Source: Macropodus opercularis
Lineage: Eukaryota > Chordata > Actinopteri > Anabantiformes > Osphronemidae
Assembly (NCBI GenBank): GCA_030770545.1
Contig: CM061091.1
Coordinates: forward strand, 7,806,501 to 7,870,500
Direction: 5' to 3'
DNA length: 64,000 nt
Position 1 is the first letter of the stretch. Every line of letters begins with the position of its first letter. Positions 1 through 13,998 of this stretch are shown one piece after another. The notes beneath the pieces are model-generated. The model did not search any database and was not told where the DNA came from. It saw only the letters and a list, made by a program, of their open reading frames with translations. The translations under genes and the position numbers were made by a program.

Positions 1-2494
1 TACAAGAACTGTCTCTCGCGCAGTCCCAACCTCAGTTAGTGATGATTCACTGTGTAGTCTGATAATCGTGGCTGGATTTACTTTTTTTTTTTTTCAGGCA
101 GAATGTTTTGCATGACAGTAGTAAAACCCACCTGTTGCTTTTAATGTCGTGGGTGAAATAAACAAACAAACATTACAGAACCAAGAGCCAAATCAAGTGT
201 CCCATTCTGTTTTCACAGTAACATACTGTAGGTACGATGTGAAAAAAAAGAAAAGGTGCTCGCAACCTTACAGTAGCTTGCGACTAACGGGATAAAAGAA
301 CTCTCCAGGATGGAGGTGAATGCACAGCCCTGTTGTAATGTTCCTGTTCTAAAGGTAAAGGTATTTGTTATGGATATGTTCAGTATCAACCTGTAGTTCT
401 TCCCTTTGTGTTCTGCAATCTCAAAGTCATGACAAGTATTTCAGTCAATTAACTGAGGTCTAGTCAACGAGTTCCTTTCAACATCGTTGTGATTGTATGG
501 AAAACATTTAAATCCTTACGTCTGTGATATTTGGAATATCTTAGTCTATTCAATACTATCAAGGTTTTTTTTTTTTTAATGTAACAAATACTTTATTTTA
601 ACCAGCAGCTCAAGGGAATGTCTCCGCTGTCCCAAGAGAGGTGCTTTTATTTTTTTCCTCTCATAACAAGAAGATTTGGTTCTTTTTATCTTCTTATGTC
701 TCCCCCTGGGTGGAAGGATGGCCTTGATGAGGCTGGAATAATAGTTCCTTCAGCTGCTTTTAAGAGCTATTGTAAAACTATTCTGAAAACTTTTTTTTTT
801 TTACACTTTGGTTGAAGCTTTCTTCACTTTCTATAATTCTGAGGATTATTCCCTTCATCAAAAAGGTCTATTCTCATAAATAGGCTTCGCCCGAAGATTA
901 TGCTGTATGTCCTTGTTAATGAACGCCCTCAGCTGGCTTACAGTGGAGATCGACAAACAGGAGCCTGGACAATTTTTCTGCGTAATTTGTTTACAACAAA
1001 TGCAAATCTGTTGTCTCACCTTTACAACCTGATAGCAGCCATAGCTGGTTTAAATTGAAGTTCATCACTACTGTACCAACCTGTGACAGAATGTAACAGA
1101 ACAAAAAAAGGGCAATTTTGTAAAGGCATGGGGGGGGCGTGTGTGTGTGTGTGAGCAATTAGCCTCAAAGCAACATGCGCTTGAGAATAACGCTGCTTAT
1201 GAGTGAACACTACTTTCTGATTGGCTGCAGGGCTTTTAATTACCTGGAAATGTCTTATAATAAAGTGTAGGGGAAAAAAAAGAAAACGCTTTTCATTGCC
1301 TGCCAGTGTAATGAAGGGGAATCTGAAAGCTTGAATATTCTCTTTAAAAGCTCGTTGAAAGGTTAGGGCAGCAGATCTGTCTCAGCACCAATCACACTGC
1401 ATTGCAGATGCTTTGCCACTGCAGCAGATGGACAATGTCACGATGTAGGTACAATTTACCAGGTCAAACATTTATGCTTATGCTGTAGGGATGTTTTAAT
1501 AGAAATATACTGGATACTGATACATGTGACCTTTGTTTTGTTACTAGACTGAAGTGATGTAATTTCAGTAACTTCATTATCTGCTGTGTTTTATAAGGAG
1601 TAATGAAAAGACCTTTAATGCGCTGAATAAAACACATCTACTTCTCTTCGTGTACTCTCCACTACATCTTTTTCTGCACTACGGTTAATAAGCGCTAATC
1701 GTGACTCTCGGCACGCTGGGTGTTATTATACCTGTTTTAGTGTATTGTTGGTTTCACATTTATGTGCAGAATAAAATACTGAAGAACACAAGATCAAGGA
1801 ATCTGATTAAAGGAAAGGCTCTTTGCAATCATGAACCATTTGCCTTTCCCACACTTCCCTGTACAGCATCGCCCCTTGAGCTATTTCCTAGTCATAAATG
1901 ATGTAGGTACCTCACCTATATTCTTAATTTTCATGATGTAAAAAGAATCTAATTTCATGCTACAGTAGCCGCATGAAACGTATCAAAGACCTTCTAGCAA
2001 CAGTCTCCGGCAGATAGGAAGACTATTAGTAATATTAAGTTATTGGTCATTTTAGACTGGTTGTGTGGAAACCCAGCTCTGAAATGCTGTGTTACTAATG
2101 TGGCTGGCTAGTAAGCGTGTTAATTGGGAACTGGTAATAGCAGCCAAGCTCTGCTCAGACAATCTGGCCAACTTTTTTTTACACTGTAGAAATGGTCTGT
2201 TTTTAATTGGTCGCTCTCAGTGTTTTGTGAGTGTGATGTAAGCTTGTATTTGCATCCAGAACACACTTGGGATTTTTTGGGAGCTCTGTTCTTGTCCTTT
2301 CTACATTGTGTAATGTATTTTGGCTTTATCTGTGGACTGCTTAGTATATTAAACTATGCATAAACTGTTTTTATACACGTGCTTGTATCGCTTTTCCTGC
2401 TAAATAACACGTAACCTGCAGAAGTAGCAGCTCTGTCTTCTTTTGACAGCACTGGGCCCAGATTTAGAATCAGTCTGAGCTCTTGCAGAGTGGA

Positions 2495-2676
2495 TTCCAA
2501 ATTGCCTGTAGGTGTTATGCCTATTGTGAATAGTTTTCTGTCTCTGCGTCAAGCTTGTGATAGACAGGTGCCATCCGGGGTCTGCCCACCTCCCACCTCC
2601 CACCTCCCAGCCAGTCTCAGGTAGGACAGGCTCCGGCTGATTATTAATCAAAGATAAATATAGTCGATGGATGGAT
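2495..2676 (+). repeat. Decayed copy of a widespread teleost interspersed repeat
   Basis: The order of landmarks matches a repeat that is very common in fish genomes: a segment reading 'attgcctgtaggtg', then 'ttctgtctctgcgtc', a 'gtgatagac' block, 'aggacaggctccggctg', and a final 'gatggatggatc'. A heptamer run (cacctcc x3, near 2587-2610) has expanded inside it. The family recurs at 15884, 21741, 28415, 49665 and 56168. I know the sequence type from memory but cannot assign a transposon class. It is strongly diverged and non-coding. Confidence 0.6.
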
Positions 2677-3119
2677 CTCAGTGAACATTGCTGGGTGTAT
2701 TGATCTTCTAATGATGTGGTGCCTTTGACCTGCCTGATGGTTGTGGGGACACTGTAATGCAGATACGTGAGACTGGCAGTAACAAGCAGGATGATAGCTG
2801 CCTTATGTGATGGTTCAAATACAGGTGGAAGCTGCATGGAGGAAGCCGGTGAGACATGCTCTGTCTATTAGTCCAGCGTAACTGTCCAAGCCTATATTTC
2901 CTAAATTGAATTTCTGTATAACCAAACTGCATTTGTAAATTTAGTTTTGAAGGGACACAATTGCAACCGGATTATGTTTTCTATTAACATGATGATATGT
3001 TGGTAATTTACATAAATGGCAGTTGTAAATACTAAACATATAGTATCATGAATAAATACATTTTTTTATTGCAAGTGAATATTTGACACAAAACAGGGTG
3101 CACATACACAATGTGTTTA

Positions 3120-3186
3120 ATTCACCTCAATTCAATTGAATTATCTTCAGTTCAATTTAATTCAATTGAAATTTAATTCAGTTTAG
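3120..3186. repeat. Low-complexity TTCAATT-rich repeat
   Basis: This stretch is built from overlapping ttcaatt/aattgaa words and so is rich in small palindromes such as aattcaattgaatt. Similar (ttcaa)n tails occur at the ends of some fish retroposons, so it may be a degraded element tail. It has no coding potential. Confidence 0.6.
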
Positions 3187-4122
3187 CTTACGGAAAGTCA
3201 CTTGGAAAGACCTTTTAGTGAATGTGTTGCATTCACGTGTGTGCAACATGTACGCACGCCTGTGAATCTATTGTGTTTATCTACTAACAGACAAATCAGC
3301 TGGTCAGTGATTGAGCTGGGTGGGGGCGTGCGCATCAGCGTTTGATGGATCAGTCTCGTTAAACTTTGATTGTACTCCTGCTTGGCTGGGGACATGATCC
3401 GAGTGCAAATGCGCAGCTTGTTATCACTTGTGTGTGTTGGCGTGCGAAGTGTGTCTGTTTGTGTGCCCACAAGAAGTATAACCCCGGCGTCCGGTGTTGA
3501 CAGAATAACACAGGTGAGAACAACAGTCTCCCAGTCATGCAAATGCACTTCAAAGGATCTGAGGAGGTGAGCGAATGATTCTGCGTTGCCACGACGACAT
3601 ATTAAAAACCACAGGACAGAAGAGAATGGAATACAATAAAACTTCCTGAAGCAAAAAAAAATATCTGAGGCAGTGACAAATCCAAAAGAAATGTAATTTG
3701 GTTTGACCCAACCCAATTCATTTAACAATGGGCATTCAGCAGTAAATTCTCCATTTTAAACTGCTGTTCTGACTCAATGTGTTTGATTTGTACATTAATG
3801 ATGTTTGTTGGGTGTTTATTTTTAATCATCACTATTTGTTTTTCTCTTCAGTGGCATTATAGCGTCTAGTTAATTGCATTAACCAGCTGATGACTGACTC
3901 AATAGTTCTGTTTTCTTTGAAGTGGAATTTATTATTGTCTCCTTTTAATCAGAACTGGAAGTTTTGATGTACTGCAGCAAACTGGGATCAAATAATGATG
4001 AACAGAGTATTTGTGAGTGTCTCATGATGTGGAACATGTGGACTTAATCCAGTGTGTTTTGAAATAAACTTACACGGCAAATATTATAATAAGTAATGGA
4101 AACGTTTGCTGATTATTCATTA

Positions 4123-4150
4123 ATTTAGACTCACACGTTTGAGTCTAAAT
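4123..4150. repeat. Perfect 11-bp inverted repeat
   Basis: The arms atttagactca (4123-4133) and tgagtctaaat (4140-4150) are exact reverse complements around a 6-base spacer. There is no run of T downstream and no gene nearby, so nothing marks it as a terminator or RNA gene. Confidence 0.85.
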
Positions 4151-5978
4151 CACTAAAGATATTCAACAAATACTATAGATGTCATTTTTCCCTTCATCCA
4201 AGTCTTTGGCTGGTCAACTGTGTGGAAGTGACCTACAGTGAAGCTTCACTGTATTTGTAAAGCAGTGTCATATCCTCCTACTGTATGTTTCACACATTTT
4301 CATATTATTCTATCTAATTCGACACAGGAGCTCTTCTTTTTGCAGCGACTGTCCAGAGGTGCCACCATGTTTTTGTTTTTTTTGCGGTGTGCATGTGTGT
4401 GGGAGTGTCAGCGTGCATATCCCCAGTTGTAGTACAAAAACAAGCAAGGTGCACAAACGTCTGCCAAGAGGGTGCAGATGCATTTGAGGGCAAATGGAAA
4501 GAATGACTTTGACTAAATGGAAAAACACGTTTGCAGAAACACAGAATAAAATGTTATAAAGACTAAAAGGGCTCTTCCACAGTAGCTGCCAGTCATTTAG
4601 AATTATATTTTTCATCACATTTAATGTGATGGTGAGTAATCTTTCTGAATGGAGTTTTTTTTGTACTGTGAATCATGCAGTACTGTAGTACAAAGCTTGC
4701 ATTAAATGTCCTCTATTGAATAGTTACACACATTTCTATCCTTTCCAATGCAGGGCATCAGAGGGAAATGGCCCGTAAAGAGATAACAAAGAGCACACAA
4801 GAAAACGCAGAGGCACAAAGTGCTGAGCAGGAAGAGGTAGAGTTAAAACTAAAAGAGGAGCTTTGCTGAGTGCAGGATATAGTGAATGTCGAAGGGGGTA
4901 AGAAGGATAATGGAGGTGAGAGGTAAGAGAACGGCAGTAAGAAACTAGAAGTGAACAAACAGTAATGGGTGCAAAGTGCAGAACCAAAGTAGTTTTTGTT
5001 TTGTTTTTTCTTAATATTAGCAAAACCAAACAAATCTGTGGACGGTGTTTTGTGTGCGCTGTAACAATTGAGTTGATTTTGTGTTTCCATTTGTCCATAT
5101 GCTCCTACGGTTCGCACAACCCTTTGACTGTTCGAATTAATTAAAAAAAGAAAATGCTACAAGGAAAGGTCAGTAGGCGAATATTCACAGCATACACCAA
5201 ATGAATCATTAACGCATAAACTAGGCAAAAGTAGAAAATGTTTGTCTTTTCTTTGGTCACACAAGATAAACAAGCTTTTTGTACTTTTTGTACCAGATTT
5301 GCCGCACATGGATAGATCACAGGAAACACACAGGAAATAAGAACTAGAACATATACTGTATGTGTTATTTCATTTATTTCTAATGGGATAACAGGAACAA
5401 TACCTGCGAATCAGTTAAGTACGCACTTGTGTGTCAAAACACACGACGTGTTTCCCAGCTCGCCCAGCTCAGTGACCATGTTTTCACTGAGATAATCAAC
5501 TATGATCCATCCATAAACAATGACAGCACAATTAGAGACACAAAAACAAAGTGTATAATGGCTTTCAGCGCTGCAATAAAGACGGAGCCAAGAGAACTGA
5601 AGCGTGAGACAACACAAGTCAAAGGTGCCTCATGCATGAGAAACTATTTTTCATTTTTATAGACACTATAACCTGAGTAAAAACTTAAATGATATGTTTA
5701 ATCACACATGTAACTAACTGCGCTCTAACTAGACCAGCCCTGATTCAACCACTAGAAAGCATCTTTGTGGGCTGCAGAACGTTGGACAGACGTTTCATAA
5801 AACTAGAAGCTTTTAAATTATTATGCACTTAATAAGCCTAAGTTGGTAAATGATACTTGTTGTCCATGAGCAAAACTAGGAATGCGGTTGGACATGTCAC
5901 ACACACAAACATGCACACCCACGAAAGATTAGTTCTGTCTACGGTTTCTCCCAGCTCTCCTAGCTTGTGCCAGACGGG

Positions 5979-6001
5979 ACACACACACACACACACACAC
6001 A
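5979..6001. repeat. (AC)n microsatellite
   Basis: Uninterrupted CA dinucleotides following 'gacgggac'. A simple sequence repeat of a kind found throughout the window. Confidence 0.9.
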
Positions 6002-8820
6002 CTGTCACATAAATCAGACCTTAAAAGTAAAGGTGAACTGTACACAGTGGCATGAACTCGCGACAGGTTCAGTATAACCATACACCTATAACGTATATCG
6101 TGCTCTTTCTTTTCTTTCTTCTTTTTCCCTTTGTTCACAATTATATTAATATTTATTTGGCGGATAAGTTCTATCTTTTAATCACGTCCTTCATCACATA
6201 AGAGAAAATCTACTTTCTCCATGTCTAGGCAACAGAATGTGAGAACACTGATGAAGACATGATGTGTCCTTTAGGTTTATTATCAGATCAAATCATTTTA
6301 GACGCCTCTCTGCATCGCGCCATCCAACTTCAACCTGAGCAGAGGTCTAATTGGTCTTAGCTGACCTCTGTGCGTGTGTGCACAGACCCTTGACAACAGA
6401 AGTCAGATGAGCACTTAGTTTTATTATATATTTCAGGGCCACGAAAACGATTGAAATACGTCTTAAATCCAAACTGTTTAAAGCCGTGTTTATACTTTTA
6501 TTATGAATTATGCCAGAAAATGGCCTGTGACATACCATGAAGTAAGTAATTATGGACTGAATGCAGTACATAAAGGGAATAAGGATAAAGTGCTGTTTTG
6601 TCAAAGTGACAAATCTGAGGCTGTACATTAGCGGAAAATAGCCATAGCGCATATTTACTGAAGTGTAGAATTTGTGCAGTACTTTTTGTTTCAATTCAGA
6701 GGCAAATACTGTGTTTTTATTTACTCCATCACATTTACTGAACAGCTTCTTTTTTATTGTGTTTGGCAGAAATAGAATCTTGATATCATCAACTCAGTGA
6801 TGATGCCCTTTATAGTTATGAGGTACTGTAATAGACATGACATACTTACAGTAACTCTGCTTATGCCAACTGCTACGTTCAACGAGTACATTCTAGTTCC
6901 ATATTACTGTATATGTTGCTGTGCATAATAAATTGATTGTGCTTTTAGTACATAAAGTAAAGTTTGAGTACTTGTATTTATATTTTTGCTCTGTTGCTCG
7001 ACAGGTACCTGCACTTGATTCCGCATTGTGCCATCTCTGACAGAGTTATTGTCACAGTAGCTGTGATGTTTAAGTCAAGGAACTCTATTCAGTTTGGAAC
7101 AAATTAAAGTCTCAGCTCTTCACTGTTGTTCAAGAAAAAAAAAAGCACAAAACCTTTCAAAGCTCTGCGTTGTTACAGTGATATGGTGTGAGACTCGCAG
7201 CGTTGTCGCGAAACAGATGTACTTTCAGTGTTTCATATACAAATACATCAGTGTTGATAGAGGATTATGCACAAGCCTTGATGTTTTTATCTTTATGAAT
7301 TTAAGTAGACTTTTTTTTTTCTTCTGTTTTTCAAAGCGACTGTGCGTGCGTGTGGGAGTGTGTCAGTAATTTCAGGGATTAGAATTCAATTTGTTCCTGT
7401 CCACGAGCCCACGGGCTGATGGGAGGTCCCCGTTGCTAAGCTAAGAACAATGATTGTTCGAGAAGATGAAATGACTGATGCTGTCTGAACTCCCCCTGCG
7501 TGTCCTCAAAACACCCCCTTGGTCTGCCATTAAGTCCACTTTCCAGGGATTCAGATGGTGGGAAACATGATTTCCCCATTGCGATCGTATGTTAAATGTC
7601 AGGTCCTTTCACTGTCTGCTGATGAGGATGAGGTAATTTGTGCGCGCTTGTGTGTGTGTGTGGTTTTTCACCCTGTGTTTCCACCAGATGTTTTTCATCA
7701 GACTTGATCTTCGCCACATTCCTCTCGTTAGAATCATTCTCATCAGCGCAGTTCGTTAATGCATCCTTATCGCCATCACGACTGTCGGCATCAGCATCGC
7801 GGCTGCGTCGTTGTTACAATCAAAACACAAAGATCTTATTCTAGTCACAGCTACTGATCACTATTGGCACCAGCGGTGGCATCGTCATTATTGTTACCGC
7901 GCCCATAATCATCCTCTTTCATTCCCTTTCCTCCTGCGTCATTTATCCCCCCCCTCCTCCTCTTCTTTAACGTTTCCTCTCTCTCCTTCCATGCTGTTCC
8001 CAAATCCCTTTATTAAACCTAATCCCTGTGCTCCTGGAAGCTGCAATACAACCAAGAAGTGCGTAAACCCCCAAAAGGTCACATAATCTCTGTCCATTCC
8101 CCGTTCGCTGCTTAGCTCATTGTTTGTTAGCGTGCATGCCAACTGCATGCAATCCATCCGAATTTCCCATGGCGCCTACATACTACTTTGCCAGAGGGGA
8201 AAGTTGCATGTGTTTATTCTTTTGCGAGGAGAGTGTATGAGCAGGGGCCTATAACAGATTAAGGCTGCATGGTGCAACGGTTAGAGAAATGGGTGATACA
8301 CAATCCGGCAACACTAAGATGCCAAATGCCTAGCAGCCATTCTCAGTGATGTGCGTGTGTGTGTACTGTATACGCAAGAGTGTATCCTGACTTAAATGTG
8401 TAAACATAATGGTTTTAAGGTGCTCCATTTCACATTTTGCCTCCATTCCTTTTATATTCATCCATTCGCAGTATTCTTTGTTATACATGGTTCTTACTTT
8501 ATCCCTGGGCTCTTATTTTTTGCCTTCCTTTCCTTCCTTCCTTTTCTTTACATGTCTATTTTTTCCTTCATTTTCTTTTATCTTTTATTTCTCCTTCAGG
8601 TCTGTGGCCCGAGGGCCATGATGGGGGTGTCTTTTTTTTTTTCTCCTGCAGTCTTAGACGCTAGTACATCCAGCGCCACCCTCACATACACATGCTGTCC
8701 CGAGGCCTGAAAGCTCTTTTCTCTTAGATTGAGACTAATGGTGAAATTACACAGGCTGCTGTTCTCAAGCATAGTCTTCACTCACGTGTATCTGGGTCGA
8801 TGGTACAACAATGGGAGGCT

Positions 8821-8853
8821 GGCTGGGGGTGGGGGTGGGGGGGGGGGGGGGTG
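8821..8853 (+). repeat. G-rich tract with quadruplex potential
   Basis: Two runs of five G separated by single T bases are followed by an unbroken run of about fifteen G and then 'gtgtcag'. At least four G-runs of three or more lie within about 30 bases on the + strand, which meets the usual pattern for a G-quadruplex. It is non-coding. Confidence 0.8.
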
Positions 8854-10186
8854 TCAGCAGTTGCTAGAGGGGGAGTGAGGGGGATGTGGGATAGCATGTA
8901 TACTGCGGAGCCTCTGAAGAATGATGCCACTTCCTCTACTTGTTTGTACTTTTCTGTAATCACTCTTAAATCGATTCATTCCTCTGAGGGTTAAGCAAAT
9001 AAAAAATAATAATAAAAAAAAATCTAAATTCAAAAACTCTACAGCTGCCAGTCGTCATAACTGACAGAATACAAGAAAGAAGAAAGGCTCAGAAAGTGAT
9101 GAAGGAACAGGATCAATTTAATAGAGAATACAACAGAGAATATTTTTCTCATTGATGAAAAGAAAAAATGTGACTCACTTAAAATTAAAAATTCAATATT
9201 CGACTGTTTCTGAGATCAGAACAGAGAGAAGAGGTTAGTAGGTACTATTACTAGCTATTCATTATTGACAAAAATATGTTATAGAGTGTCCGTTCGCTTC
9301 TCTAATATCATCACAGAGTCTCGTTTTTCTGATCTGCACTGGTGAGATGTGCAGAAAAGCATAAAATCCTGTAGGACTAAACTGAAAATTGTGCAATTAA
9401 CATAAAATGTTAATTATCATCATGGAATTATTCAATGGCAAACTGTACCTATTGGAAAACATAAATCCTGCAGCAATCATTCAACGCACTCTGAGGTTCA
9501 GATCTTGGCTGTTTTACTGACTTCACAGCCTCATGCACGTATTCTGAAACTTTGAAAAACTGCCCATGCTCGCACGAAGAGGCGCTGTACAAATAATGAG
9601 CGCCGGGTGCGAAGAGCAGGAGGGATCGAAGGGAGCGAGTTCGGCAGTGCGTCCTTAAGAGATGAGGTCAGGTGGTTTCTGAGGAGAAGCCGATGCTGGT
9701 TTGTCCCTTTTCATGCTCTTTCCTTAACCTTAAATCATCCTGTTGTTTCACTTGGTTGTGAAGTCTGTCTTTACACTATTGCCATAAAAACACTGTACGC
9801 AACATTCCTTCAGTCGCACAACTGGCTGTCGTATAGTCAATGTAGCTGTTTGAGACTTGGAATCCCCGCTTTCTCACTAAGTCATGTTTCATATAAACTT
9901 GAACATGTAATATTTACTAGTATTACCAGAGTAGACCGGGCATCTCATCTTAAGGTTAAGCTTGTGAAAGAGAGACGTTGGCATATCTCGTCTACGTGTG
10001 CGTCTGCGCGTAGCAGTAGCGGAAGTGTTGCATCCCGTAGATGAACTCAGACATATATAGTAGCTTTCAAAGACTTGCTCCTCCTCTCCTTTTCTGCCTC
10101 GCTCGTCGTGATTTTTCACTGTGTTCTCTGCGGGTTTATTTACTGTTTGGGACACATGCACATACACAAAGATGCATAGTATGGGG

Positions 10187-10187
10187 C

Positions 10188-10215
<28 letters not shown>
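10187..10215. repeat. (GT)n microsatellite
   Basis: About thirteen GT units preceded by 'ggggct' and followed by 'gggtgggcg'. A purine-rich gagaga segment lies just downstream (about 10249-10275). Several short overlapping open frames here arise only from the repeat. Confidence 0.9.
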
Positions 10216-10221
<6 letters not shown>

Positions 10222-11853
10222 CGATAGACAGATGAAGGGAGGTGACAGAGAGAGGGATGAAGAGAGAGAGAGTGTCGTGGGAACGAAAGCCTCGTGGAGA
10301 GAACAATGATGTGGTTCGTGGCTGCGTGTCCTTGAAAGGCTGTTTCTGTACCCAAGTAGAAATGACAGTAAACGTTGTTCTGCCCATTTCTCTGACAGTT
10401 TACTTTCTAGTTGCAAATTTCTCCTCATTCCACTAATTGTCTGGCATTTTACACTCTCTGTCACATGGAATAGAGTTAATTATACATACGTATGTTGGTT
10501 TTTTTTTCTTCTCGTTCAGTATTTAAGCAAGTGCTCAGATAGTTAATATGATATATATTCAGCCTCCTTATGTTTAGTCAGGAATACAGTTAATATTAAT
10601 TGGTGACTTAATTCAACATTAAATATGTATAAACCAAATCTTGAATTTAAAACACGAACAATTACCAGTTTTCAATTCAAATCTAATCTTCAATTAGCCA
10701 AGTTAAATGTTCCCATTTGTTAAACGTTTACAAAGCTAACACACACCACAGATGAAACAGAACAAAACAAATATAACCAATCCACCGTTTTGGGTCTAAC
10801 TTGCTGATGCTCTTGGTGCCAAAGCGCCAGAAGACGGGCAGAGATGAAGCATTAGGCTACAGTCTTTACAGCAGGAGAGTTTTCATTTTCCACTTCTTCT
10901 ATGTTGTGTTAAAAATGTTTTTGTTGTTTTTTCTTTTTCTTCAGATGCTACAGTAAGCGCTCGTACAAGAAGAGGAGTTTTTCAAGGTTAACGACTAAAG
11001 CTATGTTTTTACATTAGCCCACTAAAACACGTTTCCTTTCTTCCTACGAGGAACTACAGGAAACTATTGGTATATTCACGGTGTAAAATGGATGCAAAGA
11101 AAATGCAAAGCTTTGCTCTGTGTCAGCAAACGCTTCCAACTTTTAGGAGTGTTTTGAAAGTGTTCTACTATTGAACCGTGACATCTTAGCTCAACTTAGC
11201 TCATAATAATAATAAAGACAGGGTCAGACTTACACCGTGACGCTGCCCTGCCGCTGTGGAGAAACGTACAGAAAGCGAACGTTTCAGTGTTTGTGGCACA
11301 GCCTGTTTTTAGCAGAAAGCGACAGGCTTGTCTTCATCTGCGTGGAGCTGGAGTCGGCCTGGATGTGATAGAGCCATCGCGAGCCTCGTATCTGTTTGTG
11401 CAAATAGAGCGTCAGGACACCCCTGCTGGCTGTTGTAGTGACTTAGGCTCATACGACGGATGTATCATTACGTGAAATCTTGCTTGAGTGCGGCTTTAAT
11501 GTACAGTTAATGTTTCTTACCGGTCTTTTATTCTTAGTGTTTCGAACTGACAGAGCTACACTATTGTCACAGCTGAATTGAAAACATATTATACTTATTG
11601 CCTGCGGTGTCTTGCACTGCACTGTGCTAAACAGAGATATGCTGCGCCTTTCTCTGAGCAGAATGTGTGTGTGTCTCGGTTCGCATCCTTACATCTTTGT
11701 TTAAAATGGTTTGGTGTATGCGTGTGTGTGTCTGTCTGCGTCCCTAGAGCTTCAAGTGCCTGTAAACCATCTCCAGTCCCAGTGGAATTGTAATGGGCTG
11801 TCAGTAGCTCGGCATCCCAAGAGGATTCACAATTCATAATGTGTTTCTTCTTA

Positions 11854-11857
<4 letters not shown>

Positions 11858-11886
<29 letters not shown>
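11858..11886. repeat. (TA)n microsatellite
   Basis: About fourteen consecutive TA units, with a T-rich stretch and then a GT-rich stretch downstream (11904-11950). This is a simple repeat and is not part of a gene. Confidence 0.9.
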
Positions 11887-11889
<3 letters not shown>

Positions 11890-13969
11890 TTTGTATTTTT
11901 TTCGTGTGTTCGTGTGTGTGTGGCTTGTGTGTATGTGTTTTGTGACAGTGAAAGAGAAAGGAAAAGCAAGAGAGGCGGAGGATGTAATGGTTTTCTATGG
12001 TAAAGTACATTGGCCACAGTGTGGAGTGATCCTAATTGACAGTGATGGCCGTTTCCTTGGGGACTCAGGAAGGACTCAGTGCAGTTTTAGTGTGTATTTC
12101 TGTGAGTTTGCTCTTTCTCTTCTATTCTACCTCAATCATTAAAAGTTATGGTAGCTTAAAGTATTTATGTTATTCGTAAATTGAGCCACTGTTTATTGGT
12201 TGCAAATTACTATCTATTAGTTGCTGCAGGAACTATTTTCTTATTTTTAAGCTTTGTTATTTTTTCCTTCAAAATATTGAACTTATATACGCATTTTACA
12301 GTGTTGAGTTATATACAACAGTGGATTGTCATTTAGTAGGATCATGCATTTTATCCGTGGCACGTTGGGAAAACATATGCTCCTCTATTATTATCCATCT
12401 TTTATCTTATAGTCAGTAGCTGTTCAGGATCCAGACATACTGAAGAGCATGACCAACAGGGTTGATACGTTCACTTATACTAGGTTTGTATTCATTTCTG
12501 CTAGATTTGTTAGTTCTGAGTCTTTAAAGTTAAAACGTGGCAACGTGCAAACACAGGACAGCAGAACAAAGAGGAAAGCTTAGCAGAGTGTGTGTGTCTT
12601 TCTGGCACAGTCACCTTTTTACCTGCTTTGCTAGATTGTAAAGTTGCAGGATTAGTTATCCAGATGGAAAGGAAGCGAAAGTGAGAAACCGAGGGGGGGG
12701 CAAGGCAGGAAGAAAGACAGAGCGAGGGAGCTGCGGTTAGACAGACATGAGCGAGAGTAGATTAGAAGCAGCGGGAGGTAAAATGCTGTTTTCACACCTG
12801 TTCGCTCTTTCATCATTAATTTGGAGGTAAAATCAATGCAGGTGTTTGTTGTCATCTGTGCAGCTCTCAGTCCTCTTCTTTGCCACGATGCGATCTGAAA
12901 ACCGTGGGTTATTTTTCCTCCGGACCGGGACAAAATGAAAATAACAGGTGTCACGGTAGCTCAATAAGGAGCTCTTCAAAAGTACTTAGGTCTGAATTTT
13001 GGCCCTGAGGCTTTTTTTTCCATAAATGTACTAAGCTAAAAATATAATTCACAACCTGACTCTCACACAAAGCACGTAAACAAGCAGCGGTACGTCTCTT
13101 GCATGCCGTGTCTTAATGAGGCAAACTAATAAGCTGGACTGTGTTTCAGTTGAGATAACTTGTGGGTTTGGCCCCAACTGGCCCACGGTGTCATGTATCT
13201 GTTGGCAGATTTGCATCTGCCAATCTCTGTTACCATCGCCATGCCCCTCACTCTCCTGTTTCTCCTCTCTGTCATGTTAGGGTGTTATCGCCCCCAGACA
13301 CCAATGATGTGCAACTTAGCCGTCACAGTAATAACCTCTGAGCTTTTTGATTGAGAGAAGTGAGGGGATTTAGACTTTTTTTTATTTTCTGTCAGTGTCA
13401 CCCTATATTTCATTGCATCCGTTTTTTTTGGAAGTGTGGCCTTGACTCTAGTAAACAACATAAGCCATTGCACCTTTCTTTCTGCTGCCTAGTGGTATAG
13501 CTTATGCTATTTCTATTGATTATCTGTTTCTGTGAAGGATATTCTCCTTTTTTCGTGTTGTGATCTTTAGGCTATTGTTTGTCTTCTTTGACGGAGAGTT
13601 TGTGGCTCCTGACGGGGTCTGATATAAGAAAGACTGAGTAACAGCAACTGCATGAATTTTTAGATGCTTGTCCTACTACAGAGGAGTAAAAGAACAGCTA
13701 CTGCATGATTTTCATGTCAGTTCCTAATTTGTTTTAACATCTGTATTTAGTATCACCAACCACATTAGTCTCAAGCACACGTTTTAAACCTGCAACAGGT
13801 TTGCTGTGATAAATCCTAGAGCATGTGCCATTTAGACGATCTACTGTTTCTAGTGTGGTGCCTATAAGTAGAGGCAATGCTTTTGTTATATTTCTTGAGT
13901 CTCATGTATCATTAATATTCTGTATAGACTGTATGTCTTACATAATTAATAGCATCAACTTTTATATCA

Positions 13970-13998
13970 CCCTAAGATACACATCAAGTATCTTAGGG
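13970..13998. repeat. Perfect 11-bp hairpin
   Basis: The arms ccctaagatac (13970-13980) and gtatcttaggg (13988-13998) are exact reverse complements around a 7-base loop (acatcaa). Flanks are AT-rich. No T-run or other signal assigns a function. Confidence 0.85.

Noticed and set aside
8262..8305. Possible end of the teleost repeat ('ggctgcatggtgcaacggtt')
   Set aside because: Only about 25 bases resemble the family end and nothing adjacent extends the match.
9889..10464. 191-codon - strand frame, the longest open frame in the window
   Set aside because: It crosses a CA microsatellite (Thr-His repeats) and has no domain features, so chance openness is the simpler explanation.
11595..12017. 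140-codon - strand frame
   Set aside because: It includes a translated TA repeat (Ile-Tyr run) and CA repeats, and no recognisable protein.
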